Assembly: GCA_023974075.1 (NCBI GenBank)
Contig: JAMFTG010000068.1
Coordinates: forward strand, 337,501 to 401,500
Direction: 5' to 3'
Source of the DNA: Chaenocephalus aceratus
Taxonomy: Eukaryota; Chordata; Actinopteri; Perciformes; Channichthyidae
DNA: 64,000 nucleotides
Made by a program: the position numbers and the translations under genes
The notes under the pieces: model-generated
The model's database searches: none
Told to the model about the DNA's origin: nothing
What the model saw: only the letters and a program-made list of their open reading frames with translations
Shown here: positions 53,640 through 64,000 of the stretch, in pieces
How positions within the stretch are numbered: the first letter of the stretch is position 1
How the letters are laid out: every line of letters begins with the position of its first letter

Positions 53640-54690
53640 AGTGTCTGAGGGCTTCTTAAGATGTAATAAACTATGAATGTTTTATATCCATGTAACAGGA
53701 AGAAACTCAGCTAACTGATCTTTTTTTTTTTTTAAACCCACAAAGCTAGTGCTGAGCCTCTAAATTAGCCACGAGCGAAAAAATGCTAATGCATTACTGT
53801 GCAGGAACTCACTCATAAGACCCTTATTCCTTATCGTAGCTGCACGTCCAACATATCGACTAGCATCGTGAGAAGACACAGAATCAATCGGTGCCTACAT
53901 TATCACTCCATGATAAGAACTCGCGACTTTATAAACAAAAACAGACATCAAAACACTTGGCGCTAGGTAGCTAAAACGGCCAAAAACGGCTTACCTTTGT
54001 CGTTGTCTGATCAAAAGTGGTCTTCAATGGCATTAAAACGATAAAGACGCTGCTGAAGGTTAATCCATAGGTTAATCCAATGTGTCTGTGTCCCTTTGAA
54101 ATGATTTCTGATAATCCATAAGCAATAAACCCACTTTTCCGTTTCCAGATGTCAGAGCGAGAGATTGGTTCACTCTAATGCAAACCTGCATGCGCAAAGC
54201 CCCCATTTTATTTTTGGTAACGTTGGTGAGTATGTGGAAAGTCCCCTTCGATTCTATTGGCTCTAACGGTTTAAAAAGAGATGTCAATCACCAAAATCGA
54301 CCAATGGGTTCCAGAGAAACTGCAAAAACGCCCATTTCCACCCAAATCACCTCAGAGGTGGAGTCTTTTTTGCTAAACCTCTCTAAAAAGGTCAAATATC
54401 ACTTGTTTTGCATCAATCTTGATACAGGGGACTTATTATATGTTGTACTTTGGATTCCTAGAGCTTTTAGTCTACTAACCCATCATCCAAGGGTGGTTTT
54501 CACTATAAGTAAAAAAGAATTTTTGGACGGACACTATAATTTACAGTTTTTTACTATGTTCAATCTGAATTTTCTTTAAGATAAAAAACTTCTCTATTGA
54601 TTTTGACTTTTCTACATCCAACACACAGGTTTATCATTACTTTGAGAACAAAGATTATTAATTTAACCCTTTTAGAAGTGCAGTTATGGT
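53640..54690. repeat. Probable unclassified transposon remnant
   Basis: Low-copy-looking but with transposon-like features: mixed CpG-rich patches, no long frame, and direct continuation into the inverted-repeat element at 54.7 kb. No ends or family recognised. Confidence 0.3.
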
Positions 54691-55356
54691 CATTTGTTCT
54701 GGAAATGTCATTTCGAGTCCGAAACCTGAAAAACAGGCTTGGGGCCTAACAGGTTGGTCTCCTATCATGCCAAATGCACTTGTTGATGTCTTTTATACAT
54801 AAACATGTGTCCCCGGTGTGTCAGGAAACTCACAAAGTGTCAGAAAATAAACCCCTCTCTCTTTTCCTCCGTACCCACATCTCTAAAAACGGAGCTGATC
54901 CAGATTTGCGTCCGATATGACGTCATATCTGAAATGCGGATCCACGGCCCTGTCAGAAACGTTGCTATCGGAAACAATGCGTGACGTGTTTTGGAAGTAA
55001 TATGGTCGGTGTTTACATTAGCATCGCTAACACTCAGAGCTAACCTGTACTGGAGAGTATGTGTGTGGAGAAGCAGGAAATAAAAAGGAACTCACCTTGT
55101 GATAAACCTGAGAGAGAAAAAGCCTTTGAGCTCCATACTGTTTCAGAAATAATCCTTGATGTGGTTTGGAACATGATGGTGGTTAATCACCGCAGCGTTT
55201 AGCTTTATTTCCGGAGAATTCTGAGCAGGCAAAAGCTTCCCCTCCTTTTTTTATAAAGCTAAGGACCCAGAATCAGTGTTTCTCTAACAGCTGGAACAGA
55301 GGGATATGAGGGATTCTAAAATGCATGATCTGTTTGGTATTTTCAGCAAAACACTT
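54691..55356 (+). repeat. Dispersed repeat Z, copy 1 (inverted partner at 58.6 kb)
   Basis: 54985-55300 is the inverted counterpart of 58670-58975: ATATGGTCGGTGTTTACATT, AGCATCGCTAACACTCAGAG, AGCCTTTGAGCTCCA. The family continues after the hAT insertion at 55752. Unclassified. Confidence 0.7.
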
Positions 55357-55751
55357 TGGGCTGGGAATCTCCAGACTCCCCACGATACGATACTATCGCG
55401 ATACTACAATATGCTAAGTACTGCGATACGATATATTGCGATATTGCAAATCACATGGGTCATGTCCGTCTTCCCTTCCTGGTTAAAACATGTATTTGCA
55501 GTATGAATAGTTTATGTAAATAACCCAATGTGTGTTCTTAGAACCTGAAAAGGAGATTGCTTTGTTTTTGTTGCTTTCATTGCAATTGTATTCATGTCTT
55601 AACGTAACTTCCTGTTTGACATACGACCATCTTTCGGATATGCTACTGTTTATATAATAAAATATCGATACTTGGCATCCGTGTATCGATACAATATCGC
55701 CACGCAAAGTATCGCGATACTATGCTGTATCGATTATTTCCCCCACCCCTA
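55357..55751 (-). mobile_element. hAT MITE, same family as in the NLR introns
   Basis: Antisense copy of the 30983/32281 element: begins TGGGCTGGGAATCTCC, ends TTTCCCCCACCCCTA, with the same GTATCG-rich interior (TATCGATACAATATCGCCAC). No clear 8-bp duplication. It has disrupted repeat Z. Confidence 0.85.
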
Positions 55752-56039
55752 ATAGACATGTTTTTTATATATCTGAGACCCATAATATATGCCTAAAAAT
55801 AGTATAATAGGAGACTTTTAATATCCAATCAAATGTTCCCGTTGATTTGTATCATGCCTGGTGTCATTGAAACTGTGCTAAAGCTTTGTGTGCATGTAGT
55901 CTTTATGACGTGTGATCAGATATTGTTGAAACCTATAAGATGTGTTCTCTTCAGGACTGCTACAGGATGTGGATTTTGTAAATTGTGGCATTTAAAAAAA
56001 AGTATCTTTAATATTTGTTGTTATGCTTCTTAGTTAACG

Positions 56040-56125
56040 TTAAGCTGTCTTTGGCTCCTTCTGCTGGAACAAATGTACATGTACCCTCTGTGGGACTAAT
56101 AAAGGTTTTCTGATTCTGATTCTGT
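56040..56125 (+). mobile_element. LINE 3' tail
   Basis: GGCTCCTTCTGCTGGAACAA, then GGGACTAATAAAGGTTTTCT and GATTCTGATTCTG: a typical 3' end of a fish LINE with a (GATTCT)n tail. Confidence 0.55.
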
Positions 56126-56880
56126 GTTGTCTTTAAAATGAAATGCATGAGCAGCTGAGCAGAGTGGGTTCAGTTTATTGACGGGGGTCTGTGTCCATGT
56201 ATAAAGAATCCATACAAATGTAATACAAATAATAATCTTTGTTATGGAGTTATGGATAAAACAATACAATTAAATTAATAATGTTAAACTAATAAAGTAT
56301 GCGCAGTCATTGTTCTTCTCTCATCCATTTATTCAGGGGCATGAACCAGCATGGCAGTGCTGCATAATCAACAATGAGACATATAGCGCTCCGAAATGAG
56401 AAAGGCCCATAGTGTTAGAATTGGATCATAAAACGAACAAAGCAGTTGAGTTTTGAGCATCAAATGAATTAATCTGTGATTAAATACCCGGTTTATCATT
56501 TATAAGGTGTGGCATATCTGTACAAAATCCCCCAGAATAAAAAAAAGAGGAAAAATGTCTTATTTTTCGATGCAATTTACTTGAAAAGGCTAGAAAATGC
56601 ACATATTTATAAACATTTGGTTGATTAGTTCTGGATTTCATGTTTTTATATAATGTAAATAATGGATATCCTTCTATTTCTGCACACAATTCAAATGTAA
56701 ACAAGCCTTATTTGGGTATTTAGTATATATTTATATAGACAATTTAAGTATTCGTAGTATAACATTGTCAATATGATTTGGATTCAAACATTAAACCTCA
56801 AATGTGGGATTTATTTATATATTCCGTCAATTTCAGTTTTGTTTTTTAACATTGACGGTCAGGAAAGGACAGGAAAAAAA
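56126..56880. other. AT-rich non-coding DNA
   Basis: No gene or repeat recognised. Confidence 0.4.
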
Positions 56881-56884
56881 CATG

Positions 56885-56979
56885 ACATTTAAACTACGTC
56901 ACATCCGGGAGAGGGGGCGGGTCTTAAACTGTCAACTAACCGAAGAATAACAAAAACAAACATCGAGGTTCCGGAGACG
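56885..56979 (+). promoter_or_regulatory. GC-box promoter and probable 5'UTR exon
   Basis: CTACGTCACATCCGGGAG combines a CRE-like TACGTCA and an ETS-like CCGGGA, followed by a GC box (GAGGGGGCGGGTC). Some 40 bp later, CATCGAGGTTCCGGAGACG is followed by GTGAGT (GT at 56980-56981), a strong donor. Set in very AT-rich DNA it looks like the TATA-less promoter and first non-coding exon of a + strand gene, probably the one whose coding exon starts at 62368. Confidence 0.5.
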
Positions 56980-57339
56980 GTGAGTAAAATGGTCTCATAA
57001 CAACAGCGTATTAGTGACAAAATACAGCATTAATAATAATATAAGATGTCTGCTTTAAAACTCATCATAAAGCATCGACTTTAGCAGAATATTACATCTA
57101 AAAAAAACAATTTTTCTGATACAAAGCCGTAAAACATGTACTTGAAACATACATTTCGCTGTGACAGTCATGTTAAAAGCGTTCAAATGTGAAATTCATA
57201 ATATTCCCTGGGTTTCTGTTTAAAATGTCGATGTTAATAATGTTATTTAGGTACATTTGCATGAGGGAGATTCGCAGACAGGCCTGTTTCGTAACCAGCT
57301 GCCCCCCCCCCCCCCAAATCTGCACTTCTTACCTTGCTC

Positions 57340-58245
57340 GCAGAATGCATTGCAAAACTCCGTTGAAAAACCTCTTAATGTAACATTGTATTCGCTCTTA
57401 GCAAGTGACTATAACACGTACAGTTCTCATTTCGACTTTTCTTAAATCGGGATGATTTGCAGTATAATTCGGCATTAAAACAACAAGTAAATTATAGTCG
57501 TTGCTTTGTGTAAAACTGTTATTCTTGCATTTGGTTGTGCATTGTCACCAGTTACAAAACGTCCTCTTAATCTAACATTGTATTAGCTACTAGCAAGTGG
57601 ATAAAACACTTACAGTTATACTTTTGACTTTATTCGAATCGTCATGGTTTGCAGTTTAATTCGGCATTAAAATAGTAATAAAACGCAAGTCCTTTCTTTA
57701 TGAAAAACTGTTATTTGGTTCAGCATTGTTGCCATTAACAGCGTGAAAAAAACTCAAAATGTAACATTGTATTTGCTCCTTGCAAGCAAATATAACACGT
57801 ACAGTTATTATTTTTGACGTTTCCTGAATCGTCATGGTTCGCCCTTCAATTCGGCATTAAAATAACAATGAGAAGCGATCGTTTCTTTATGTAAAACTGT
57901 AATTATCTTATTTAGTTCAGCATTATTGCCAGTTACCCAGCGTTAAAATATCATCTAAATGTAACGTTGCATTGGATGCTACTAAGCGTATATAAGTAAT
58001 ACAATAATTATGACTTTTCCCGAGTCGTCATGACTCAACGTTTAATTCGGCATTAAAACGTGAGTTGTTACTTTATGTACATCTATATTTCTTCGCATAA
58101 TGCCTTGCCGAACTGCGATTAAAAACCTCTTAATTTAACGTTGTATTAGCCTCTAGCAACCTGAATATAACACGTACAGTTATAATTCTGACTTTTCTTA
58201 AATCCTCCTGACTTTCCGTTTAACTCGGCATTAAAACATAGTAAT
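57340..58245. repeat. Diverged tandem repeat, about 190-bp unit, 5 copies
   Basis: The marker GGCATTAAAA recurs at 57471, 57663, 57853, 58049 and 58227 (spacings 192, 190, 196, 178). Each unit runs: TGCATT/GCC...AAAACCTCTTAATNTAAC, TTGTATT, AGCAAG, ATAACACGTACAGTTAT, TTTTGACTTTTC, AATCGTCATG, TTTAATTCGGCATTAAAA. Copies differ by roughly a quarter of positions. No coding potential. Confidence 0.85.
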
Positions 58246-58600
58246 AATATTATCTAGGAAGCAAAGTAGTATTGCTGCTTTTCAGAAATTAGTGAAATAT
58301 CTGAGTACTTCTTAAACCTCTGGCTTTCACATTACCTGTTGTGCAAGTTTCACTCGTCTGTCTTTCTGTGTCACTTTTCAACTTCAGTGTACATATGTAG
58401 TTAAATAGTTTTACAGAGTGGTCCGTGTTTTTTCTTTTTTCTTAACAAAACAACAACAATAAACACACAAGAACATGGGGTGTTTTCTTTTCAATATTAA
58501 ACATTGACAGTATAGATTATTAAATAAAAAACAGTTAAACAAAAGAAGGGCGTATCGGGGGTAATATACACTTTCCATTTCTCCCAAATTTCCTGAAATG
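58246..58600. other. Non-coding DNA
   Basis: No gene recognised. Confidence 0.4.
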
Positions 58601-58984
58601 TAAAGGTCACCTATCGTGCTGCTTTTAGGCAATAGCATAAAAAATGTCTCTGAAGTGTTTTGCTCCAAATACCAAACAGATCATTTCTAAAGTGTTAATT
58701 TGGGATAAAGCTTTAAAGAGGAGGGGTCTGAGCTCATGCGGGACCCGGCAGCTACCGTCTAAACTAAACGCTGCCGTGATGAAACGCCATATCATGGATT
58801 ATCAAGGATCTGAAACAGTCTGGAGCTCAAAGGCTTTCTCTCTCCCGGTTATACCACAAGCTGAGTTCCTTTTTACTTCCTGCTTCTTCACACACATGCT
58901 CGCCAGTACAGGTTAGCTCTGAGTGTTAGCGATGCTAATGTAAACACCGACCATATTACGTCCAAAGCAGTCGGGCATTGTTTC
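58601..58984 (-). repeat. Dispersed repeat Z, copy 2
   Basis: Inverted relative to 54.69-55.3 kb (see that entry); separated by about 3.3 kb. Ends exactly where a hAT element begins. Confidence 0.7.
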
Positions 58985-59910
58985 TAGGGATGCACGATAA
59001 TTATCGGCCCGATTATTCCGATATTAGGAATTATGACGTCATCCCGATAAACCCGATACCAGTATTAATAGCCCCGATAATATACAATATATTTTTTGGG
59101 TAAAAAAAAAGAAAAAAATCCTGCGGTGTGGGTGGATTGGGATGAGGGGCGCTTGTTTTTCACTCGGCTCCTCCCGTTTTGCCAGTACTGTGGTGTTAGT
59201 GGTTTAGGAAGAGGGGAGTTCTTCAGAAATCCAGCGCTCCCTAATACTTCGAACCTGATCAGTCACCTGAAACATCGCCATCGCTACGATGGTGTGTTAA
59301 AAGCGTACGAAGACAATAATACAATACAAAGTGTGTGTGTGTGTGTGTGTGTGTCTGTGTGTGTCTGCGCGCGCGCGTTGGAGCTATGTGCAACTCAAGG
59401 CATATGCTCGAACCGGAGCTGCCTGGACGCTGCAATCATGTTGCTGAGTGTGCTGACTTTTCGTACAACGTCCCGCTGTCTGCTTCCTGCATCAAGTCAA
59501 GTGCTCGGCGCAGTTGTGGCGAAATGTCGCTCCTCTGTTTTCATTTAAACAGCTCCTGATATCCGTTAGCGCAGCTAGCTAGCACCAGATGCTAACAACA
59601 ACAATGCACGTAAGGTCTCTCTCTCGCTCGCTCGGGCCACACACACACACACCCTCCCGGTCCTCCCGATGGCCAGTCGGTGCCTGCCGGTGAGCGTGGA
59701 AGTGTGGTCTGCCACAAGCGGGCGGCAGGAGCGGGGCTGTCAGCATCATCTTGCAGATGGTATTTTAAACTCGATGCGCTCTGAAACTACGGGGCGGCCG
59801 GCGACAAAAAATACATTAGTGGCGTAATTTGTTTTTTGTTATCGGTATCGGTCTTGAGAAGCAGGAAGTTATCGGTATCGGTTTCAAAAAACCAATATCG
59901 TGCATCCCTA
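58985..59910 (+). mobile_element. hAT element with BED zinc finger
   Basis: Termini TAGGGATGCACGATA and TATCGTGCATCCCTA are perfect inverted repeats. The flanks ATTGTTTC and ATAGTTCC agree at 6 of 8 positions, a worn hAT target duplication. A + frame from about 59110 encodes FCQYCGVSG then NTSNLISHLKHRHRYDGVLK, a BED-type zinc finger, the usual N-terminus of hAT transposases. No catalytic region remains; a (GT)n tract (59330-59355) and other DNA fill the right half. Confidence 0.85.
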
Positions 59911-60050
59911 ATAGTTCCTGGAGCCTCATAGAGAAGGTTATTCTTTCCATTACAAAGATTTCATAAATGACACCGTACCAATCCTCTGTTTGGTTTGAGC
60001 CATTTCTTTGTGATTGCTTTCCTCGCAGCTACACTCAACATCTCAAATAA
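59911..60050. other. Short spacer between transposons
   Basis: No feature beyond the hAT and Harbinger target duplications at its edges. Confidence 0.4.
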
Positions 60051-60377
60051 CGGCCCGTCCACACGGCGGCGTGCGTTGACGCTTGCCGGCGGGCGTGTCT
60101 GAAACTCGACCAACAACCAATCACATGAATCTCCCGCCCCTGACACACAAGCAGCGGTTTGATTGGCTAGTGCTCGTACTGGCATACGATTCGATTGGCT
60201 GACGCTTCTGCCGAGGCGTCAACAGTTGAACATTGCTTAACTTTTGCAGCGAGACACGCCAGCTACGCCAGCTACGCTCCACGTCGCTTCCCACGATGCA
60301 TTTCGGCTAAAAGTGACGTCACCCCATTCAAAGTGAATGGTTGAAGCGTCAACGCACGCCGCTGTGTGGACGGGCCG
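60051..60377. mobile_element. Harbinger-like MITE, 327 bp
   Basis: CGGCCCGTCCACACGGCGGC at the left and the inverted CAGCGGCGT-type end ...GTGTGGACGGGCCG at the right; inverted repeats of about 32 bp (to GCGTTGACGC). Flanked by TAA (60048-60050 and 60378-60380), the 3-bp duplication typical of PIF/Harbinger. GC- and CpG-rich, non-coding. Confidence 0.85.
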
Positions 60378-60494
60378 TAAGTATTTAGTTTTCATATTTG
60401 TGGATGTTGAGTGCAGAAAACCGAAGAAGAGTTCGCCCCAATTAAAAATAAATGTTGTTCCAAATATGATCCTTCTGTGTCTTTTCATTTACCT

Positions 60495-60695
60495 CAAAGA
60501 CAGTTTCTGTACTTCCCTCTGGTTCCCAACCCCAGTTGAACTCGTGTTCTTCTCCTCTTGTTCCACAGTTCTCTCAGCGGCCGTGGAGACGATGTGATCG
60601 GAGGTGACGCTGAAGACAAGCTTCCCTTTGGTCTCTGCTACATCAGAGGTATGAGTCGTAGCAATCTGTGAAATCAGAACGACCCCTGCCAGGAA
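60495..60695 (-). CDS. Possible exon of an unidentified gene
   Basis: Minus-strand open frame bounded by an acceptor-like GTTCCTGGCAG at the right and a donor TTTGAG|GTAAAT at the left. Reads VVLISQIATTHTSDVAETKG, KLVFSVTSDHIVSTAAERTV, EQEEKNTSSTGVG. The frame is open further right (to about 60794), where SDHLKLCAVFLAG could give a hydrophobic start. No family recognised and no partner exons found; it may equally be chance. Confidence 0.3.
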
Positions 60696-61098
60696 CACCG
60701 CACACAGTTTAAGATGATCAGAAACTGATAGGGCTGATCGGGGTGAGACCGGGGCCGAGGTTATATCGTTAGGAATGATGTCGTTATAATTCACTAGACA
60801 TCATCAGCAGTCAAGGCCTTGTCCAAAAGTGAATGATAACACAGGTATTTGCACCATAATTCAGATGTCCAAGGCGTCCTTGGCCAAAGCTACGCCCTGA
60901 CACCAAGTTGTACTCAAATGGGGACGAATCACGCCGACACACTAAGCAAACCAAACACAATTGTCTTTTTGTATTTATTTGTGCAACATGCATTAAGTCA
61001 GGAAAATGACTGCGTACTCTTACCTACTCTTAAGCTTCACGATATAAAAACTACTTAAAGCTGACATTACCAAATATGTATGCCACATTGAATACAGC

Positions 61099-61287
<189 letters not shown>

Positions 61288-61345
61288 TGTCTCTGTACAC
61301 CTGCTGCTGTCAGTGCTGTCACACTCTCACGTTTCTCACTGGAGG

Positions 61346-61915
<570 letters not shown>

Positions 61916-62367
61916 GCTCAAAGCAACCGGGAAACAAATTGAAAACGGTTAATTGTTGGAAACTATTGAAAAAGGATGCTTGCGTTCAAGAAAAATACAA
62001 TTTCTCCTCACTGGCCATAATTTGCTAAACGTTACAATACTGTGTACATATATCTTTTTATGAGAATAAAAACAGTCCACAGGATTTAATAACGGGAGCT
62101 TTCCCAAGACCACTCTTTAACTGTAACTGTGACCACTCGCCGTAGACGAATCAAAAGTTATAAAAATACACAGTGAGCTTTCTCAAATTGACTGACACTT
62201 TGTCATCATCACATCATATCAGTGTTCATTACATGAATTCAAACAGAGGGCCTTACGAACAGAATCAGGTAGAAACGGGTAACATTTTTGGGCTTTTCTG
62301 TATAATTCCACATCAATAACCACCAGAGAGATGAAGGGAACTGACCCAGCTGTGTCTCTGTTCTCAG

Positions 62368-62519
62368 GGCCTGGACCATGGACACCATGGAGACGTCCTC
62401 TGATGAAGAGGAGAGCCGCACCTTCGTCCAAGTCCTCAGCGAGAAATACAGCCCGGAGAACTTCCCCTACGGCCAGGGAGTCATGGTGATGCCCAGCCTG
62501 CCGGGGTCCCCCGTCAAAG
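62368..62519 (+). CDS. First coding exon of an unidentified gene
   Basis: Acceptor CTCTGTTCTCAG, donor AAAG|GTGTGA. ATG at 62378 in a fair context (GGACCATGG), with a second in-frame ATG at 62387. Encodes MDTMETSSDEEESRTFVQVL, SEKYSPENFPYGQGVMVM, PSLPGSPVKG: an acidic Ser-rich start then a compact segment ending in a proline-containing motif. Codon use is GC-ending and unlike the AT-rich surroundings, which favours a real exon. Leaves in phase 1. I do not recognise the protein. The probable 5'UTR exon is at 56.9 kb; the rest of the gene lies beyond the window or beyond the repeats at the right edge. Confidence 0.6.
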
Positions 62520-62681
62520 GTGTGAAAACAGGCAGAGAGTCATGTTACACGGCGTGGTTGAATATTCGATTCTGATTGGTCAATTGCGACAAGTCAGAGG
62601 TTTTTAACACTCGATAACACACTGTTGCTAAGCATAAAACACTGTTGCTAAGGAGGATCAAGGGAGAGAAAGAAAATAGGT

Positions 62682-62912
62682 CTTCTTCTGCTGTTCCCTT
62701 TAGTGTTTACTTCCTGTATGTCTTCTCTGTTCCCTTTAGTGTTTACTTCCTGTATGTTTTTCTGCTGTTCCCTTTAGTGTTTACTTCCTGTCTGCCTTCT
62801 TCTGCTGTTCCCTTTAGTGTTTACTTCCTGTCTGCCTTCTTCTGCTGTTCCATTTAGTGTTTACTTCCTGCCTGTCTTCTTTTGTTGTTCCCTTTAGTGT
62901 TTACTTCCTGTC
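62682..62912. repeat. Minisatellite, 37-41 bp unit, 6 copies
   Basis: Units contain CTGTTCCCTTTAGTGTTTAC then TTCCTGT and a CTTCT-rich spacer. Lies in the intron after the 62.4-kb exon. Confidence 0.9.
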
Positions 62913-62929
62913 TAGAGGCTTCTCAATAC

Positions 62930-63486
62930 TCAAATTTCCCCTCCTCGACTCCCCTCCTCGACTCCCCTCCTCGATACTTAGACCCGCCCACAGGAGATGC
63001 GAGCGGAGGACCGAGGAGGGGAATCGAGGAGAGAGGAGAGGAAGCAGCAGACGTTTAAAGAAATGAGAACTCCTCTCCTCTGAGCGGTCATATTAAAGCG
63101 ACGTCCGTTCATTATTACGTGGCAACAGCTGCATCAGCTGTCGAGTGTTTTGTCATATTTTATAATCTCCGTTGGATCAGCTGAACATTGTTCCCCCACA
63201 TATTTACTTTGAATCATTGAGAGTGCGGTATAATGAGACAATACCAGGCTACAGATGCAGACACACACACACAATATATTTATATAAATATATGCAATTT
63301 AAATTATGAGAGCACTCTCATAATAACGTAACACAATCAGAGACTGGATATATCCCCCCCCCCCCCCCCCCCCTCTCTCTGATCGCTGAAATGGGGAATT
63401 GAAATTACGGGCCAAAAGTTGTATTTGCAAGTATTAAAAGTAAGGACATCAAACCAACTGAGACCCGTCTGTCCGCCGCATCTGCG
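62930..63486 (+). repeat. Dispersed repeat family Y, copy 2
   Basis: Same order of blocks as 20150-20690 (see there). Begins with three CTCCTCGACTCCC-like repeats and contains a run of 20 C (63355-63374). Confidence 0.75.
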
Positions 63487-64000
63487 CACTGTACAACACA
63501 CACCTACACACTGTACAGGACACACCTACACACTGTACCACACACACACTTACACACTGTACCACACACCTACACACTGTACAACACACACCTACACACT
63601 GTACCACACACACACCTACACACTGTACAGGACACACCTACACACTGTACCACACACACACTTACACACTGTACCACACACCTACACACTGTACAACACA
63701 CACCTACACACTGTACAGGACACACCTACACACTGTACCACACACACACTTACACACTGTACCACACACCTACACACTGTACAACACACACTTACACACT
63801 GTACCACACACCTACACACTGTACAACACACACTTACACACTGTACCACACACACCTACACACTGTACAACACACACCTAAACACTGTACAACACACACC
63901 TACACACTGTACAACACGCACCTAAACACTGTACAACACGCACCGACACACTGTACAACACGCACCGACACTGTACCACACACACCTACACACTGTACAA
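63487..64000. repeat. Minisatellite built on CACACTGTAC, 22-26 bp unit
   Basis: At least 20 units of ACACACCTACACACTGTACA with variable CA content (CACTGTACCACACACAC, CACTGTACAGGACAC, CACTGTACAACACGCAC). A higher-order order of unit types repeats about every 110-190 bp (for example the GTACAGGACACAC variant at 63515, 63628, 63714). Continues beyond the window. Confidence 0.95.

Noticed and set aside
52045..53700. C-terminal B30.2 exon of the NLR
   Set aside because: None of the usual B30.2 wording (such as LTLDPNTA or LSLSE) is found in any frame.
59110..59548. Functional zinc-finger gene
   Set aside because: The BED finger lies within perfect hAT termini and its frame runs into a GT tract; a transposon remnant.

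Overview
The window is nuclear DNA of a teleost fish, probably a percomorph. The grounds are a fish-type NLR gene with a FISNA-NACHT exon, an L2-clade LINE with a typical fish 3' tail, a tRNA-derived SINE, many hAT, Harbinger-like and THAP-type DNA transposons, and very long (GT)n/(CA)n tracts. There is no bacterial or viral gene organisation. Most of the sequence is repeats; real gene content is sparse and mostly split into exons.

Layout. 1-6.8 kb: a 37-bp minisatellite, an orphan copy of the NLR promoter and first exon, and dispersed repeats including a decayed hAT. 6.8-10.75 kb: a 5'-truncated L2 LINE with one frameshift. 10.85-11.66 kb: the last two coding exons of an SLC35F-type transporter. 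13.7-17.85 kb: a decayed transposon with a large palindromic element, an acidic exon, a YqaJ-type nuclease and a convergent transposase fragment. 18.1-19.3 kb: a second array of the 37-bp minisatellite. 19.4-23.5 kb: repeat remnants. 23.57-29.35 kb: a 5.8-kb insertion that splits a SINE; it carries a broken THAP zinc-finger gene (+) and an SGNH-hydrolase reading frame (-).

29.7-52.4 kb: the main gene, an NLRC3-like NLR on the + strand. I can join a TATA promoter, a 5'UTR exon, three tandem copies of a short N-terminal exon, a 44-nt linker exon, a 1795-nt FISNA-NACHT exon, six LRR exons and a 41-nt tail exon. All phases agree and give about 1097 residues. It has expanded in two places. The N-terminal exon sits in three tandem units, each with a (GT)n tract against its 3' splice site. 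LRR exons 2-6 sit in tandem genomic units of 3.8-4.4 kb (1.8 kb for the unit without the hAT), nearly identical even in introns, and the exons differ almost only at residues expected to face outward. Two independent hAT insertions (one per expansion) were copied along and date the duplications.

52.4-64 kb: repeats (an inverted pair, hAT elements, a Harbinger-like MITE, a five-copy satellite of about 190 bp, long GT arrays, two minisatellites) plus what looks like a GC-rich promoter and 5'UTR exon (56.9 kb) and a first coding exon (62.4 kb) of a gene I cannot name, which runs off the right edge.
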